Below, piece by piece: positions 44,603 through 53,959 of a stretch of 64,000 nt of DNA. This stretch comes from Thiosulfativibrio zosterae (GTDB lineage Bacteria > Pseudomonadota > Gammaproteobacteria > Thiomicrospirales > Thiomicrospiraceae). The notes below the pieces were generated by a model, which saw nothing but the letters and a program-made list of their open reading frames with translations, did not search any database and had not been told where the DNA came from. A program made the position numbers and the translations under genes. Position 1 is the first letter of the stretch. Each line of letters begins with the position of its first letter. Where the stretch lies: positions 248,001 through 312,000 of the forward strand of contig NZ_AP021888.1 of the NCBI RefSeq assembly GCF_011398155.1. Direction: 5' to 3'.

Positions 44603-46075
44603 ATGTCTGATGAAAATAAAAAGTCCGGTTATAAAGATAACGGCCAAACCGGTTCATTGCTAGATGGGGTGGATACCGCTAATAAAAATCTCCAAAATAT
44701 TGGTGTTGAGTTATTAACAGTCCATACAGAAGGAACTGTTCACGCCAAGCGAATGCCAGGAGCCTTTAGAACCGCTAAATGGGTTATTGCGTCTTTTTGG
44801 ATTTCTCTTTTTGTGTTCCCTTATCTGCAATGGAATGGTCAGCAAGCGTTATTGTTTGATTTGGCTGAAAGACAATTTCACATCTTTGGTTTAACCATTC
44901 TGCCGCAAGACATTTGGGTGCTGGCGATTGGTTTATTGTTTGGTGGATTATTATTAGCCGCCTCTACAGCGGTTGCTGGTCGTGTTTGGTGTGGATACTT
45001 CTGTTTCCAAACAGTATGGACCGATGTGTTTACTTGGATTGAAGAAAAAATTGAAGGTCAACCTAACAAACGCGTCAAATTGGATAAAGAGCCAATTAGT
45101 TTTGCTAAGTTAAAATTAAAAATTCCAAAATGGATTGCTTGGTCTGCCATAGGTTTTTTAACGGCTTTCAGTTTTGTGGCTTATTTCGACCCAGCCATTG
45201 ATTTATGGGTTCGTCTATTCTCATTGGAGTGGACATCGACCGAAACCACTGCAATTTTAAGTTTAACCGTAGCAACGACTTTCTTTGCTGGTTTCTTGAG
45301 AGAGCAAACCTGTATCGGTTTCTGCCCTTATGCCCGTATTCAAGGTGCAATGATTGACTCAGAAACCATCGTTCCCACTTATGATCAAGACCGTGGTGAA
45401 CCTCGTGGCCGTATCAAACGCGTAAAACCTGGTGAAGAAGCCCCTGTATTGGGTGATTGTATTGACTGTAACTTGTGTGTGGCTGTTTGTCCGACAGGGG
45501 TTGATATTCGTAAAGGTCAACAGTTTGGTTGTATCACTTGTGGTTTATGTATTGATGCCTGTGACTCTGTAATGGAAAAAATTGACAAGCCAAAAGGATT
45601 GATTCGTTATGCGTCCTTAGCTGAATTTATGGGTAAGCCAACCGTACCTTTCTTAAAAAGACCGCGTGTATTGGTTTATACCGGGATCATGACTGTTGCG
45701 GCTGCTGTGTTGGTATGGGGTCTAGCGACTATGTCGCCCATAGATGTAAAAGTACTGCATGAAAGAGCGCCATTATTTGTTCAGATGTCTACTGGTGAGA
45801 TTCAAAATAAATATGTGGTTAAAATCGTCAATAAATCTGCGGTGCCTATGACGGTGAATATTGTGGTTGATGGCGTAGATAATTTGGTTTATATCGCTGA
45901 TCAAAACATTTCAGTACCTCCAGGAGATGTTGCGTCTTCTGTGTTATTGGTGAGATTACAAAAGAAAGAACTGACAGATGCGAATACGCCTATCAATATT
46001 CACATTCAAGATTCAGAAAATCCAGCCATTAAATCAACCTATACCAGTATGTTTATCGCACCAAAACCGCGTTAA
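44603..46075 (+). CDS. ccoG: Cytochrome c oxidase assembly ferredoxin CcoG (RdxA/FixG)
   Basis: A 490-residue membrane ferredoxin thought to reduce copper(II) for cbb3 assembly. About five helices are seen, with GRVWCGYFCFQTVWTD between them and the cluster motifs CIDCNLCVAVCP and CITCGLCIDACD (about 290-320). The C-terminal periplasmic part (about 370-490) has an Ig-like beta fold. The first gene of the assembly group, it stands 189 nt after the small membrane protein. Confidence 0.95.
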   Translation: MSDENKKSGYKDNGQTGSLLDGVDTANKNLQNIGVELLTVHTEGTVHAKRMPGAFRTAKWVIASFWISLFVFPYLQWNGQQALLFDLAERQFHIFGLTILPQDIWVLAIGLLFGGLLLAASTAVAGRVWCGYFCFQTVWTDVFTWIEEKIEGQPNKRVKLDKEPISFAKLKLKIPKWIAWSAIGFLTAFSFVAYFDPAIDLWVRLFSLEWTSTETTAILSLTVATTFFAGFLREQTCIGFCPYARIQGAMIDSETIVPTYDQDRGEPRGRIKRVKPGEEAPVLGDCIDCNLCVAVCPTGVDIRKGQQFGCITCGLCIDACDSVMEKIDKPKGLIRYASLAEFMGKPTVPFLKRPRVLVYTGIMTVAAAVLVWGLATMSPIDVKVLHERAPLFVQMSTGEIQNKYVVKIVNKSAVPMTVNIVVDGVDNLVYIADQNISVPPGDVASSVLLVRLQKKELTDANTPINIHIQDSENPAIKSTYTSMFIAPKPR

Positions 46076-46089
46076 AACTTTTAATACTA

Positions 46090-46116
46090 CCTCAAGTTTT
46101 CTAAATTAACTTGAGG
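46090..46116 (+). terminator. Hairpin after ccoG
   Basis: Nine-bp inverted repeat CCTCAAGTT / AACTTGAGG with a 9-nt loop, followed by GTTCTTT, a weak T-tract. Possibly an attenuating terminator. A TATAAT-like sequence at 46128-46133 follows and could be a -10 box for the next gene. Confidence 0.5.
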
Positions 46117-46134
46117 GTTCTTTAAGGTATAATC

Positions 46135-46168
46135 AAGCCTTTCATCAATGTCGATGAAAGGCTTTTTT
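46135..46168 (+). terminator. Strong hairpin just before ccoH
   Basis: Twelve-bp perfect arms AAGCCTTTCATC and GATGAAAGGCTT, a 6-nt loop, then a T-tract. It ends 18 nt before the ccoH start, so it would sit in a ccoH leader or stop readthrough from ccoG. Confidence 0.75.
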
Positions 46169-46185
46169 GTTTGTGGAGAACGATT

Positions 46186-46719
46186 GTGGCAGAAGAAAAA
46201 ATAGATACTCGTAATTGGAGCGTCGCTTGGAAGAATCCATTTGTCATAGGTTGGTTTGTGATTCTAACCGTGGTATTGGCGGTCAATTTTTTCATGGTGA
46301 GCATGGCGATAGTCACGGCTCCCGGTTTAACGGTTGAAGACTTCTATGCCAAGGGCAAAAACATTAACGAAATTATTGCCGCTAGAAAACATATGGAAAA
46401 TCTTGGCTGGGAAATGAAAGTTGATTTACCCATTCTGGTTCAAAACAAAGAGCAAGCCGTGACAGTTACGGTTCTAGATGACAAAAAACAACCTTTAGTT
46501 GTCGATTCAGCAGAGTTTTATTACTACCGTCCATCTAACAAAGACTATGATGGTCAAGTGACCTTAGTAGCAACCTCCCAACCAGGTGTTTACACGGCTA
46601 ATCTAAATTTGCCTTTAATGGGCAAGTACGATTTTATTGTTGAAATTTTTGCTAAGGGTGAAAAATTTAACATCGGCCGTTCCATCATGGTTCAATCAGC
46701 CAATCCTGCTGCGCAATAA
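46186..46719 (+). CDS. ccoH: cbb3 oxidase assembly protein CcoH (FixH family)
   Basis: A 177-residue protein with one helix (about 16-40) followed by the FixH-typical [16 protein letters not shown] and a periplasmic beta domain. FixH proteins support cbb3 assembly. GTG at 46186 is chosen because GGAG lies 7 nt upstream; an in-frame TTG at 46171 would put that site inside the coding region. Confidence 0.9.
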   Translation: MAEEKIDTRNWSVAWKNPFVIGWFVILTVVLAVNFFMVSMAIVTAPGLTVEDFYAKGKNINEIIAARKHMENLGWEMKVDLPILVQNKEQAVTVTVLDDKKQPLVVDSAEFYYYRPSNKDYDGQVTLVATSQPGVYTANLNLPLMGKYDFIVEIFAKGEKFNIGRSIMVQSANPAAQ

Positions 46720-46727
46720 AGGTCAGT

Positions 46728-49238
46728 ATGCAAATTAGCTGCTTTCACTGCGGACAAGCCATTCCTGAAGGCGACTTAATTTTACGCCCTATTCAAAATC
46801 AACAGCGTGAGTTTTGTTGTCATGGCTGTGCCGGTGTTTGTGAAGCTATCTACGAAGCCGGTTTAGAAAGTTTTTATCAGCGGACACCTGATGGCGAATT
46901 GCTAGAGCCGCCGCCACCACCCAACAAAGATGTTGAATTTTATGATTATGATGAAGTTCAATCTCAGTTTGTGGGGGACTTATCGCAAAGACGCGAAATT
47001 ACACTGATGTCTGAAGCCATTCATTGTGCGGCTTGTATTTGGTTGATTGAACACAGCTTGGCTAAAATTGACGGCATCTTATTGGCTAAAGTTAACTTTA
47101 CCAACAAGCAAATCAAAGTGCGCTGGGATAACTCAGTTTTACCTCTTTCTAAAATCATCCAGGAACTCAATCGCATAGGCTATGACGCCACGCCTTATGA
47201 TCCTTCGGCCAGTGATGCTGCCTTTAAAAAAGCCAATCGTGATTTACTCTATCGCCTGGGTTATGCCGCATTTGCCATGATGAATGTTATGTGGTTTTCA
47301 GTGGCCTTGTATGCGGGGGCAGATGAAGACAAAGAGTTTAGGCACTATTTCCATTGGTTAGAATTTTTCATCGCAACCAGTGTCATTATCTATTCTGCCA
47401 AACCCTTTTTTCAAGGCGCTTGGAGTTCTATTAAATCACGTAGTGTGGGGATGGATGTCTCTATTTCTTTGGGCGTTCTGACCACTTATTTTTACTCATT
47501 TTGGGTAACCATCGATATTAATCATCCTGGTAATGTCTATTTCGACACCATGATTGATTTTATTTTTCTGCTATTGATTGGGCGTTATCTTGAAGCCATT
47601 TCCAAAAACAAAGCCATCGATGCTACGCGTCGACTCATGGATTTACAATCAAAGATTGCGCGCTTTTTAAGCAGTGATGGCGAAGAACAAATCGTGCCGG
47701 TTCGTAAGCTGATGAAAGGGCAAATTGTATTGGTTAAACCCGGAGAAAAATTTCCGGTCGATGGCAAAGTTATCAAGGGCGAGGGTTCGGTTAACGAATC
47801 TATGCTAACGGGGGAGTCCAGAGAAGTCTTTAAACAAGTGGGTAGCTCAGTATCCGCCGGAACAATTAATATAGACAGCGCCTTTCAAGTTGAAGTTGTC
47901 GCGATTTTGCAAGACACAACTCTGGGCAAAATTGTTCATATGGTGGAGGATGCGCAGGGTTCAAAGGCGCCCATTCAATGTACCGCAGAAAAAATTATGC
48001 CCTGGTTTGTGTCGGTGGTCTTGGCTTTAGCGACCTTAAGTTTTGTGTATTGGATTTTCGCCGCCGACCTTGAAACCGCGATGATTGCGGCAACTTCAGT
48101 GTTGATTATTACCTGCCCATGCGCCTTTGGTTTGGCAACACCGATGGCGACCGCTGTCGCGGCAGGCGTTTCTGCACAAAATGGTATTTTGATTAAAAAT
48201 GGCGCAGTCTTAGAAGTGCTTAATGACATTACCCATTTTGTGTTTGATAAAACGGGCACACTGACCAAAGGACAAATGCAGCTCAAAGGTAAAATCATTG
48301 TTGAAGGCAATGAAGAAGCTGAGGTTTTAAAAGTTGTTGCCTCAATAGAGTCTCAGTCTGAACACGCCTTAGCAAAAGCCTTAACGCAAGATATTTTAAC
48401 GGACTACAAACATTTCAAACAAAACTTGTATGAAGTGGATGCCTTTTTAGCGCACGCTGGCAAAGGGGTAAGTGGTTCTATTCAGGGAGTAGCTTATCAA
48501 ATTGGAACCGCCGCTTGGTTGACCGAGCAACAGGTGGCTTTACCGCAACACCTACTCGAACAAGCTGAAGCCGCCGCCGAGTTGGGGCAAACCAGTGTGT
48601 GGGTCGTGCAAAACAATCAAGTGATTGCAGTGCTGTTTTTAGTGGACGAAATTCGTGCCGATGCGAGATTATTAATTGATCGCTTGAAGGCGCAAAATAA
48701 AAAAGTCATTATTTTAAGTGGCGACCGTCAAAAAGTAGCTGAAAAAGTGGCTGAGCAATTGGGCGGTATGCAAGTCATCGCAGAAGTGCTGCCCCAAGAT
48801 AAAAACCAAGTGATCCGCGATTTACAATCCCAAGGTCATAAAGTGGCCATGATTGGCGATGGTATTAACGACGCACCAGCTTTGGTGCGCGCGGATGTGG
48901 GTATCGCTTTGGGTTCTGGTACCGATGTGTCAGCCGACAGCGCCGATATCGTCTTGTTGAATGATGAATTGCTCGCCGTTGATACGGCCGTTGGCTTGTC
49001 TGCCAGAACGCTAAAAACCATTAAAGAAAACATTGCCAGCTCGATTATCTATAACGCGTTGTTTGTACCCTTAGCCATGGCGGCATTACTCACACCTTTA
49101 ATTGCGGCAATCAGTATGCCTTTGAGCAGTTTGGTGGTGATTGGTAATGCTGCGCGCATCCGAACCTATTTCAATCCTAAAGCGGTTGCCAAACGCAATC
49201 AACTGCTTAAACAAAAAATGCAGCAAGGAGAACACTAA
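46728..49238 (+). CDS. ccoI: Copper-exporting P-type ATPase of the cbb3 assembly system (CcoI/FixI)
   Basis: An 836-residue heavy-metal ATPase delivering copper for CuB. The N-terminal cysteine-rich domain (CFHCGQ, CCHGCAGVC) is followed by an HMA-type site (HCAACIW), the transport motif TCPCAFGLATP, phosphorylation motif DKTGTLTKG (about 507) and the hinge GDGINDAPAL. It starts 8 nt after ccoH and its stop overlaps the ccoS start. Confidence 0.96.
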   Translation: MQISCFHCGQAIPEGDLILRPIQNQQREFCCHGCAGVCEAIYEAGLESFYQRTPDGELLEPPPPPNKDVEFYDYDEVQSQFVGDLSQRREITLMSEAIHCAACIWLIEHSLAKIDGILLAKVNFTNKQIKVRWDNSVLPLSKIIQELNRIGYDATPYDPSASDAAFKKANRDLLYRLGYAAFAMMNVMWFSVALYAGADEDKEFRHYFHWLEFFIATSVIIYSAKPFFQGAWSSIKSRSVGMDVSISLGVLTTYFYSFWVTIDINHPGNVYFDTMIDFIFLLLIGRYLEAISKNKAIDATRRLMDLQSKIARFLSSDGEEQIVPVRKLMKGQIVLVKPGEKFPVDGKVIKGEGSVNESMLTGESREVFKQVGSSVSAGTINIDSAFQVEVVAILQDTTLGKIVHMVEDAQGSKAPIQCTAEKIMPWFVSVVLALATLSFVYWIFAADLETAMIAATSVLIITCPCAFGLATPMATAVAAGVSAQNGILIKNGAVLEVLNDITHFVFDKTGTLTKGQMQLKGKIIVEGNEEAEVLKVVASIESQSEHALAKALTQDILTDYKHFKQNLYEVDAFLAHAGKGVSGSIQGVAYQIGTAAWLTEQQVALPQHLLEQAEAAAELGQTSVWVVQNNQVIAVLFLVDEIRADARLLIDRLKAQNKKVIILSGDRQKVAEKVAEQLGGMQVIAEVLPQDKNQVIRDLQSQGHKVAMIGDGINDAPALVRADVGIALGSGTDVSADSADIVLLNDELLAVDTAVGLSARTLKTIKENIASSIIYNALFVPLAMAALLTPLIAAISMPLSSLVVIGNAARIRTYFNPKAVAKRNQLLKQKMQQGEH

Positions 49239-49492
49239 TGGATGTGATCTATGGCTTAATTCCCATGATGTTATTGTTTGGGGTTTTAGTAGTGGCAGTA
49301 TTTATTTGGATGGCCAAGACAGGACACTTTGATGATTTAGATGGCGCGGCGCACAGTATTTTTATGGATGATGATGTGCCAGCTCCCAAGCCTGAACCTA
49401 ACAAAGAATCTCAAGTCAACGAATTCCAAGCTCAAGAAATCAATAACCCAGAAGCACAATCATTAAACGAACAAACCCCTCCGAAAGCCTAA
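49238..49492 (+). CDS. ccoS: cbb3 oxidase maturation protein CcoS
   Basis: An 84-residue protein with one N-terminal helix (about 4-26) and the CcoS hallmark WMAKTGHFDDLDGAAHSIFM followed by DDD. The acidic Gln/Asn-rich tail is longer than usual. It overlaps ccoI by one base. It is the last gene before the palindromic terminator. Confidence 0.93.
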   Translation: MDVIYGLIPMMLLFGVLVVAVFIWMAKTGHFDDLDGAAHSIFMDDDVPAPKPEPNKESQVNEFQAQEINNPEAQSLNEQTPPKA

Positions 49493-49499
49493 AAAACTC

Positions 49500-49545
49500 C
49501 AAAACAGCTCTAAAAATAACCAGGCCTGGTTGTTTTTAGGCGGTT
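49500..49545 (+). terminator. Terminator after ccoS built on the ACCAGGCCTGGT palindrome
   Basis: A 26-bp A/T-flanked palindrome (49512-49537) is identical to that at 1266-1291. It is enclosed by weak outer arms AAAACAGC / GCGGTTTT and begins 19 nt after the ccoS stop. Confidence 0.8.
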
Positions 49546-49619
49546 TTACACAATAAAAACCTGTTTAGAAAGCTTTTCCTGTAAGCTACCGCAAAATCAA
49601 ATTAAACATCGAGAACTCC

Positions 49620-50996
49620 ATGACATTTAACGACCTAGGTCTTTCCCCCAATATTCTCAGCGCCGTCACCGCTGAAGGTTATACGATTCCAACTCCAATC
49701 CAAGCCCAGGCAATCCCAGCCGTTTTAGGTGGCAAAGATATTATGGCCGCCGCACAAACTGGAACCGGCAAAACCGCTGGATTTACCTTGCCAATGTTAG
49801 AGTTGTTAATGAAAGGTGCTGGCGCTAAAAATAATCAAGCACGCGCCTTGGTACTCACCCCAACCCGTGAACTGGCCGCTCAGGTGGCAGACAGTGTGCA
49901 AACTTATGGCAAAGATTTACCGTTAAAATCAACGGTGGTATTTGGTGGCGTAAAAATCAATCCGCAAATGATGCGCTTGCGTGGTGGTGTGGATATTTTG
50001 GTCGCAACGCCGGGTCGTCTATTAGATCTTTATCAACAAAATGCCGTGAAGTTTGACCATCTTGAAATTTTGGTGCTGGATGAAGCCGACCGTATGTTAG
50101 ACATGGGCTTTATTCACGACATTAAAAAAATCATGGCGCTCTTACCGAAGCAACGCCAAACCCTATTGTTTTCAGCGACCTTCTCGCCAGAAATTCGTCA
50201 GTTAGCCAAAGGTATCGTGAATAATCCGGTTGAAATTTCGGTGACGCCAGAAAACAGTACCGCCGAAACGGTTAGCCAAAAAGTGTATCCAGTGGATAAA
50301 AAACAAAAAACACCCTTGTTGATTAAATTGATTGGCGAGCACAATTGGTTTCAAGTGTTGGTATTTACCAAAACCAAACATGGTGCCAATAAACTCACCA
50401 CCGAACTGGAAAAAGCCGGCATTTCAGCAGCCGCCATTCACGGTAATAAAAGCCAAAACGCTCGTACCAAAGCGCTTGCGGATTTTAAAGCCAACAAGAT
50501 TCAAGTGTTGGTGGCCACCGACATCGCCGCGCGCGGCATCGACATAGACCAACTGCCGCATGTGGTCAATTTTGAACTGCCCAATGTGTCAGAAGACTAT
50601 GTTCATCGTATCGGCAGAACAGGTCGTGCCGGTGCCAGTGGTGAAGCCTTATCATTGGTATGTGCTGATGAGTTTGATTTCTTAAAAGACATAGAGCGTC
50701 TTACCAAACAAGTCATTCCCCGTACACTGGTTCCTGGATTTGAGCCCACGCATCCATTGCCAGAGTCGGTGTTAGATTTGCGTCCGTTTAAAGCACCGCG
50801 CCCTAAAAAGCCAAAAGCGCCTAGAACAGAACACCATGATGGACAACGCTCCGGCGAAAATGCCCGTGGTCACCAACCTCGTTCAACCCGTGCGGGTGGG
50901 GCTGGTGGTGCAGGTGGCGCAAAACCACAAGGCGGTAATCCTCAAAATCGTAACCGTCGCCCAAACCCGAATCGTTCAGGTAACAAACCCGCTTAA
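49620..50996 (+). CDS. rhlE: DEAD-box RNA helicase, RhlE type
   Basis: A 458-residue RNA helicase: [13 protein letters not shown] opening, Q-motif [63 protein letters not shown] and [10 protein letters not shown]. The C-terminal tail is rich in Lys, Arg, Gly and Asn ([11 protein letters not shown]), an RNA-binding extension typical of RhlE. It stands alone after the ccoS terminator. Confidence 0.93.
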   Translation: MTFNDLGLSPNILSAVTAEGYTIPTPIQAQAIPAVLGGKDIMAAAQTGTGKTAGFTLPMLELLMKGAGAKNNQARALVLTPTRELAAQVADSVQTYGKDLPLKSTVVFGGVKINPQMMRLRGGVDILVATPGRLLDLYQQNAVKFDHLEILVLDEADRMLDMGFIHDIKKIMALLPKQRQTLLFSATFSPEIRQLAKGIVNNPVEISVTPENSTAETVSQKVYPVDKKQKTPLLIKLIGEHNWFQVLVFTKTKHGANKLTTELEKAGISAAAIHGNKSQNARTKALADFKANKIQVLVATDIAARGIDIDQLPHVVNFELPNVSEDYVHRIGRTGRAGASGEALSLVCADEFDFLKDIERLTKQVIPRTLVPGFEPTHPLPESVLDLRPFKAPRPKKPKAPRTEHHDGQRSGENARGHQPRSTRAGGAGGAGGAKPQGGNPQNRNRRPNPNRSGNKPA

Positions 50997-51086
50997 GTTT
51001 GTAGCAACTCGTCAAAAGCGTTGAAAATCACACATAAGTTTTATTAAGTGCGACAATAGACTCAATGCTTTTTGCGAGGGATTTTC

Positions 51087-52172
51087 ATGCAAACGCACAC
51101 TAAAACCCGTTTAACGGTCGGCCTTTTGGCTGTCATAGCCCTACTACTTCTCACCAGCATCTACATCAATACCCGCTCAACCACGCCCGATCATCTGCTA
51201 AAGGTAAACGGACGAATCGAAGCCGAACACTATCTCGCCTCCACCAAGGCCGCTGGCAAAATTTTGCAAGTCAGCGCACAAGAAGGCGATTGGGTCAAAG
51301 CGGGTCAGGTGTTGGCAGTTTTAGACGATGCCCAAGTTCGAGCCAGAGTTACCCAAGCGGCTGCGGCTTATGGTGCGGTGTTAGCGCAATATAAAGCCGC
51401 CCAAACCGGATTGGAACTCCTAAAAAAACAAGTGCCTTTACAAGTCGCTTCTGCCCAAGCCACCGTCGATCATGCCAAAGCCATGCTCAATTCGGCGCAA
51501 GCCAGCAGCCTGCAAGCCAATAAAGATACCGAGCGTTATCGTCAGTTATACGCCAAAGGCACCATTGAAAAACATCAACTAGAAAGCAGTCAATTAAATG
51601 CCGAAGTCTTAAGGGATCAAGTTCAAGTGGCAGAAATGGCTTTAATTCAAGCACAAAAAGCCTTAGCCGAAGCAGATTTGGGCGATGACCAAGTCTTAGT
51701 GAAAACCGATGAAGTCGCCGCCGTCAAAGCCTTAACCTTGCAAGCCCAAGCCTCCTTAATGGAAGCCATGAGCGTGTTCGAGGACATGAAAATTACTGCC
51801 CCCATAGACGGCGTCATCACCAAGCGGCTGGTCAATGTGGGCGAAGTCGTTTCGCCAGGGTCTGGCTTATTCGACCTGGTGAATTTAGATGCGTTGTATT
51901 TAAAAGGCTATGTCGCCGAGAATCGCATCGGACAAATTCACCTCAATCAAAAGGCGGATTTAAAAGTGGATGCTTTCCCGAATCAAACCTTTGCTACTAC
52001 GGTGACTTACATCGCATCGCAAGCCGAATTTACCCCTAAAGAAGTGCAAACTCAGGATGAGCGCGTTAAATTGGTTTATGCCGTTAAATTGTTGTTGGAT
52101 GCCAATCCTGAGCATCGTTTAATGCCCGGCATACCGGCGGATGCTTGGATTAACTTGCCAGAATCTCACTAG
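51087..52172 (+). CDS. HlyD/YhiI-like periplasmic adaptor of an ABC exporter
   Basis: A 361-residue membrane-fusion protein: one N-terminal helix (about 8-27), a lipoyl/barrel segment (IEAEHYLASTKAAGKI), a long coiled-coil hairpin (about 75-215) and a second lipoyl/beta-barrel part (MKITAPIDGVITKRLVNVGE). It bridges an inner-membrane ABC exporter to the outer membrane. ATG 51087 is preferred over TTG 51072 because GAGGG lies between them. It begins the cluster adaptor-ATPase-permease-permease. Confidence 0.9.
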   Translation: MQTHTKTRLTVGLLAVIALLLLTSIYINTRSTTPDHLLKVNGRIEAEHYLASTKAAGKILQVSAQEGDWVKAGQVLAVLDDAQVRARVTQAAAAYGAVLAQYKAAQTGLELLKKQVPLQVASAQATVDHAKAMLNSAQASSLQANKDTERYRQLYAKGTIEKHQLESSQLNAEVLRDQVQVAEMALIQAQKALAEADLGDDQVLVKTDEVAAVKALTLQAQASLMEAMSVFEDMKITAPIDGVITKRLVNVGEVVSPGSGLFDLVNLDALYLKGYVAENRIGQIHLNQKADLKVDAFPNQTFATTVTYIASQAEFTPKEVQTQDERVKLVYAVKLLLDANPEHRLMPGIPADAWINLPESH

Positions 52173-52180
52173 GCATTGCC

Positions 52181-53959
52181 ATGATTAAGGTCACCGACTT
52201 TTGTAAAACTTACGCCAAAAAAACGGCCGTTCAAGGCGTGTCGTTGCAAGTGCCCAAAGGTCAAATTTATGGGCTGATAGGGCCAGATGGTGCCGGTAAG
52301 AGCAGTTTGCTAAAAGCCATTGCCGGTGTGATGACCTATAACAACGGTGAAGTTTGGGTGGATGATATTCTGGTTGATTCAGAAGCCAGTGCCGAAAAAA
52401 TCAAAGGGCGCTTAGGGTTTATGCCGCAAGGCTTGGGGCTTAATCTCTATCCTGAACTCAGTGTGGCTGAAAACATTCAGTTTTTTGGCGAACTGCGCGG
52501 CGTGCCAGCCAAAGAGTTAGACGAGCGTAAAGCACGCCTGTTAGAGATGACGCAACTTACTCAATTTGTCGATCGGCCGATGAAGTTTTTATCCGGCGGT
52601 ATGAAGCAAAAACTGGGCTTGATTTGCACCCTCATTCATCGACCACCTCTAGTCATTTTAGATGAACCCACCACTGGGGTCGACCCCTTATCGCGGCGCG
52701 ATTTTTGGACCATCTTGAATCAACTGGTTAAAGAGGAGCGGATTACCGCTTTAGTCTCGACCGCTTATATGGATGAAGCCAGTCGTTTTCAACAGTTGAG
52801 CATTTTGCATCAAGGTCAGGTGATTGCACAGGGCAGTGCGCAAGCGATACTAAAGCAACACCCAGGCTTTGCCATCGAGTTTCAAGTCGACGAGTCCTCT
52901 CATCAAATCACCCAAACCCTCAATGCGATAGCCTGCCAATTTGCACGGTTTGAGCGGCTAGGCAGTGTGTGGCGCGGTGTGTGTTTTCACGCCCAAGCCG
53001 ATGCGCTCAGACAAGAAATCACGCACATGCTCAGCACTTTTCAACATCTGCCCAGTTGGCAGTTTGTGCCCTTAACCCTAGAGGATGTGTTTGTTGAATT
53101 ATTAACACCGCAGTCGGATAAGGTAAAAAAGGCTAAAAAGGTTAAAGGCTTAACCGAACAGGTGCGGTTGCCATCAGCAACATCCTCGCTCAGTAATCCG
53201 CAAGTCTTAATCAAAGTGTCGGAGCTCAGCAAACACTTTAAAGAATTTGTGGCCGCAGACCAAGTCAGTTTTGAGGTAAAAGCCGGTGAAATTTTAGGCT
53301 TGTTAGGGGCTAATGGCGCTGGAAAATCCACGGTGATTAAAATGATTACCGGCATTTTGCCAGCCACCAGTGGCGATGCTGAAGTGGCAGGTTTGTCGAT
53401 GCGCACTTCAGCGCAAGCCATTAAGCAACAAATTGGCTATATGTCGCAATCCTTTTCGCTCTATTTAGATTTAACCGTTCTGGAAAACATCCAATTATTT
53501 GGCCGCATCTATGGTTTAGGCAGCAAAGCCTTAAAGCAACGCTGCGATTGGGTTTTAAATATGGCGCAATTGCAAAAGGTGCAGGACGATTTGGTAAAAG
53601 ATTTACCCCTTGGGCAACGCCAACGCTTGGCATTAGGCTGTGCGCTCATTCATGAACCCAAGGTGCTATTTTTAGATGAACCCACTTCTGGCGTTGACCC
53701 TTTAGGTCGTGCGAATTTTTGGCGCATTCTGGTCGATTTAGCCGAACAAATGCAGGTGGCGATTTTAATCACCACGCACTATATGTCAGAAGCCGAACAT
53801 TGCCATCAGTTGGTGCTGATGCAAGCTGGGCGGGTAGTGGCACATGATTTTCCGCGTAATCTCAAACAGGCTTTGGCCACAGAGCGTCATCAAACGCATC
53901 TGCCCAGTTTAGAGGAGGTGTTTATTGCCCAATTGGAGTCGCATCATGCAAGTGTCTAA
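52181..53959 (+). CDS. ABC exporter ATPase with two nucleotide-binding domains (YhiH/RbbA-like)
   Basis: A 592-residue protein with two ATP-binding cassettes in one chain. The first has Walker A GPDGAGKSS, signature LSGGMKQ and Walker B VILDEPTTGVDP. The second has GANGAGKST, a degenerate signature LPLGQRQ and LFLDEPTSGVDP. The linker (about 305-345) is Lys/Ser-rich. It lies 8 nt after the adaptor gene and overlaps the first permease by 14 nt. The substrate is unknown; similar systems handle drugs or other toxic compounds. Confidence 0.9.
   Translation: MIKVTDFCKTYAKKTAVQGVSLQVPKGQIYGLIGPDGAGKSSLLKAIAGVMTYNNGEVWVDDILVDSEASAEKIKGRLGFMPQGLGLNLYPELSVAENIQFFGELRGVPAKELDERKARLLEMTQLTQFVDRPMKFLSGGMKQKLGLICTLIHRPPLVILDEPTTGVDPLSRRDFWTILNQLVKEERITALVSTAYMDEASRFQQLSILHQGQVIAQGSAQAILKQHPGFAIEFQVDESSHQITQTLNAIACQFARFERLGSVWRGVCFHAQADALRQEITHMLSTFQHLPSWQFVPLTLEDVFVELLTPQSDKVKKAKKVKGLTEQVRLPSATSSLSNPQVLIKVSELSKHFKEFVAADQVSFEVKAGEILGLLGANGAGKSTVIKMITGILPATSGDAEVAGLSMRTSAQAIKQQIGYMSQSFSLYLDLTVLENIQLFGRIYGLGSKALKQRCDWVLNMAQLQKVQDDLVKDLPLGQRQRLALGCALIHEPKVLFLDEPTSGVDPLGRANFWRILVDLAEQMQVAILITTHYMSEAEHCHQLVLMQAGRVVAHDFPRNLKQALATERHQTHLPSLEEVFIAQLESHHASV

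Noticed and set aside
46171-46185. TTG at 46171 as the ccoH start
   Set aside because: The GGAG ribosome site would lie within the coding region; GTG 46186 fits better.
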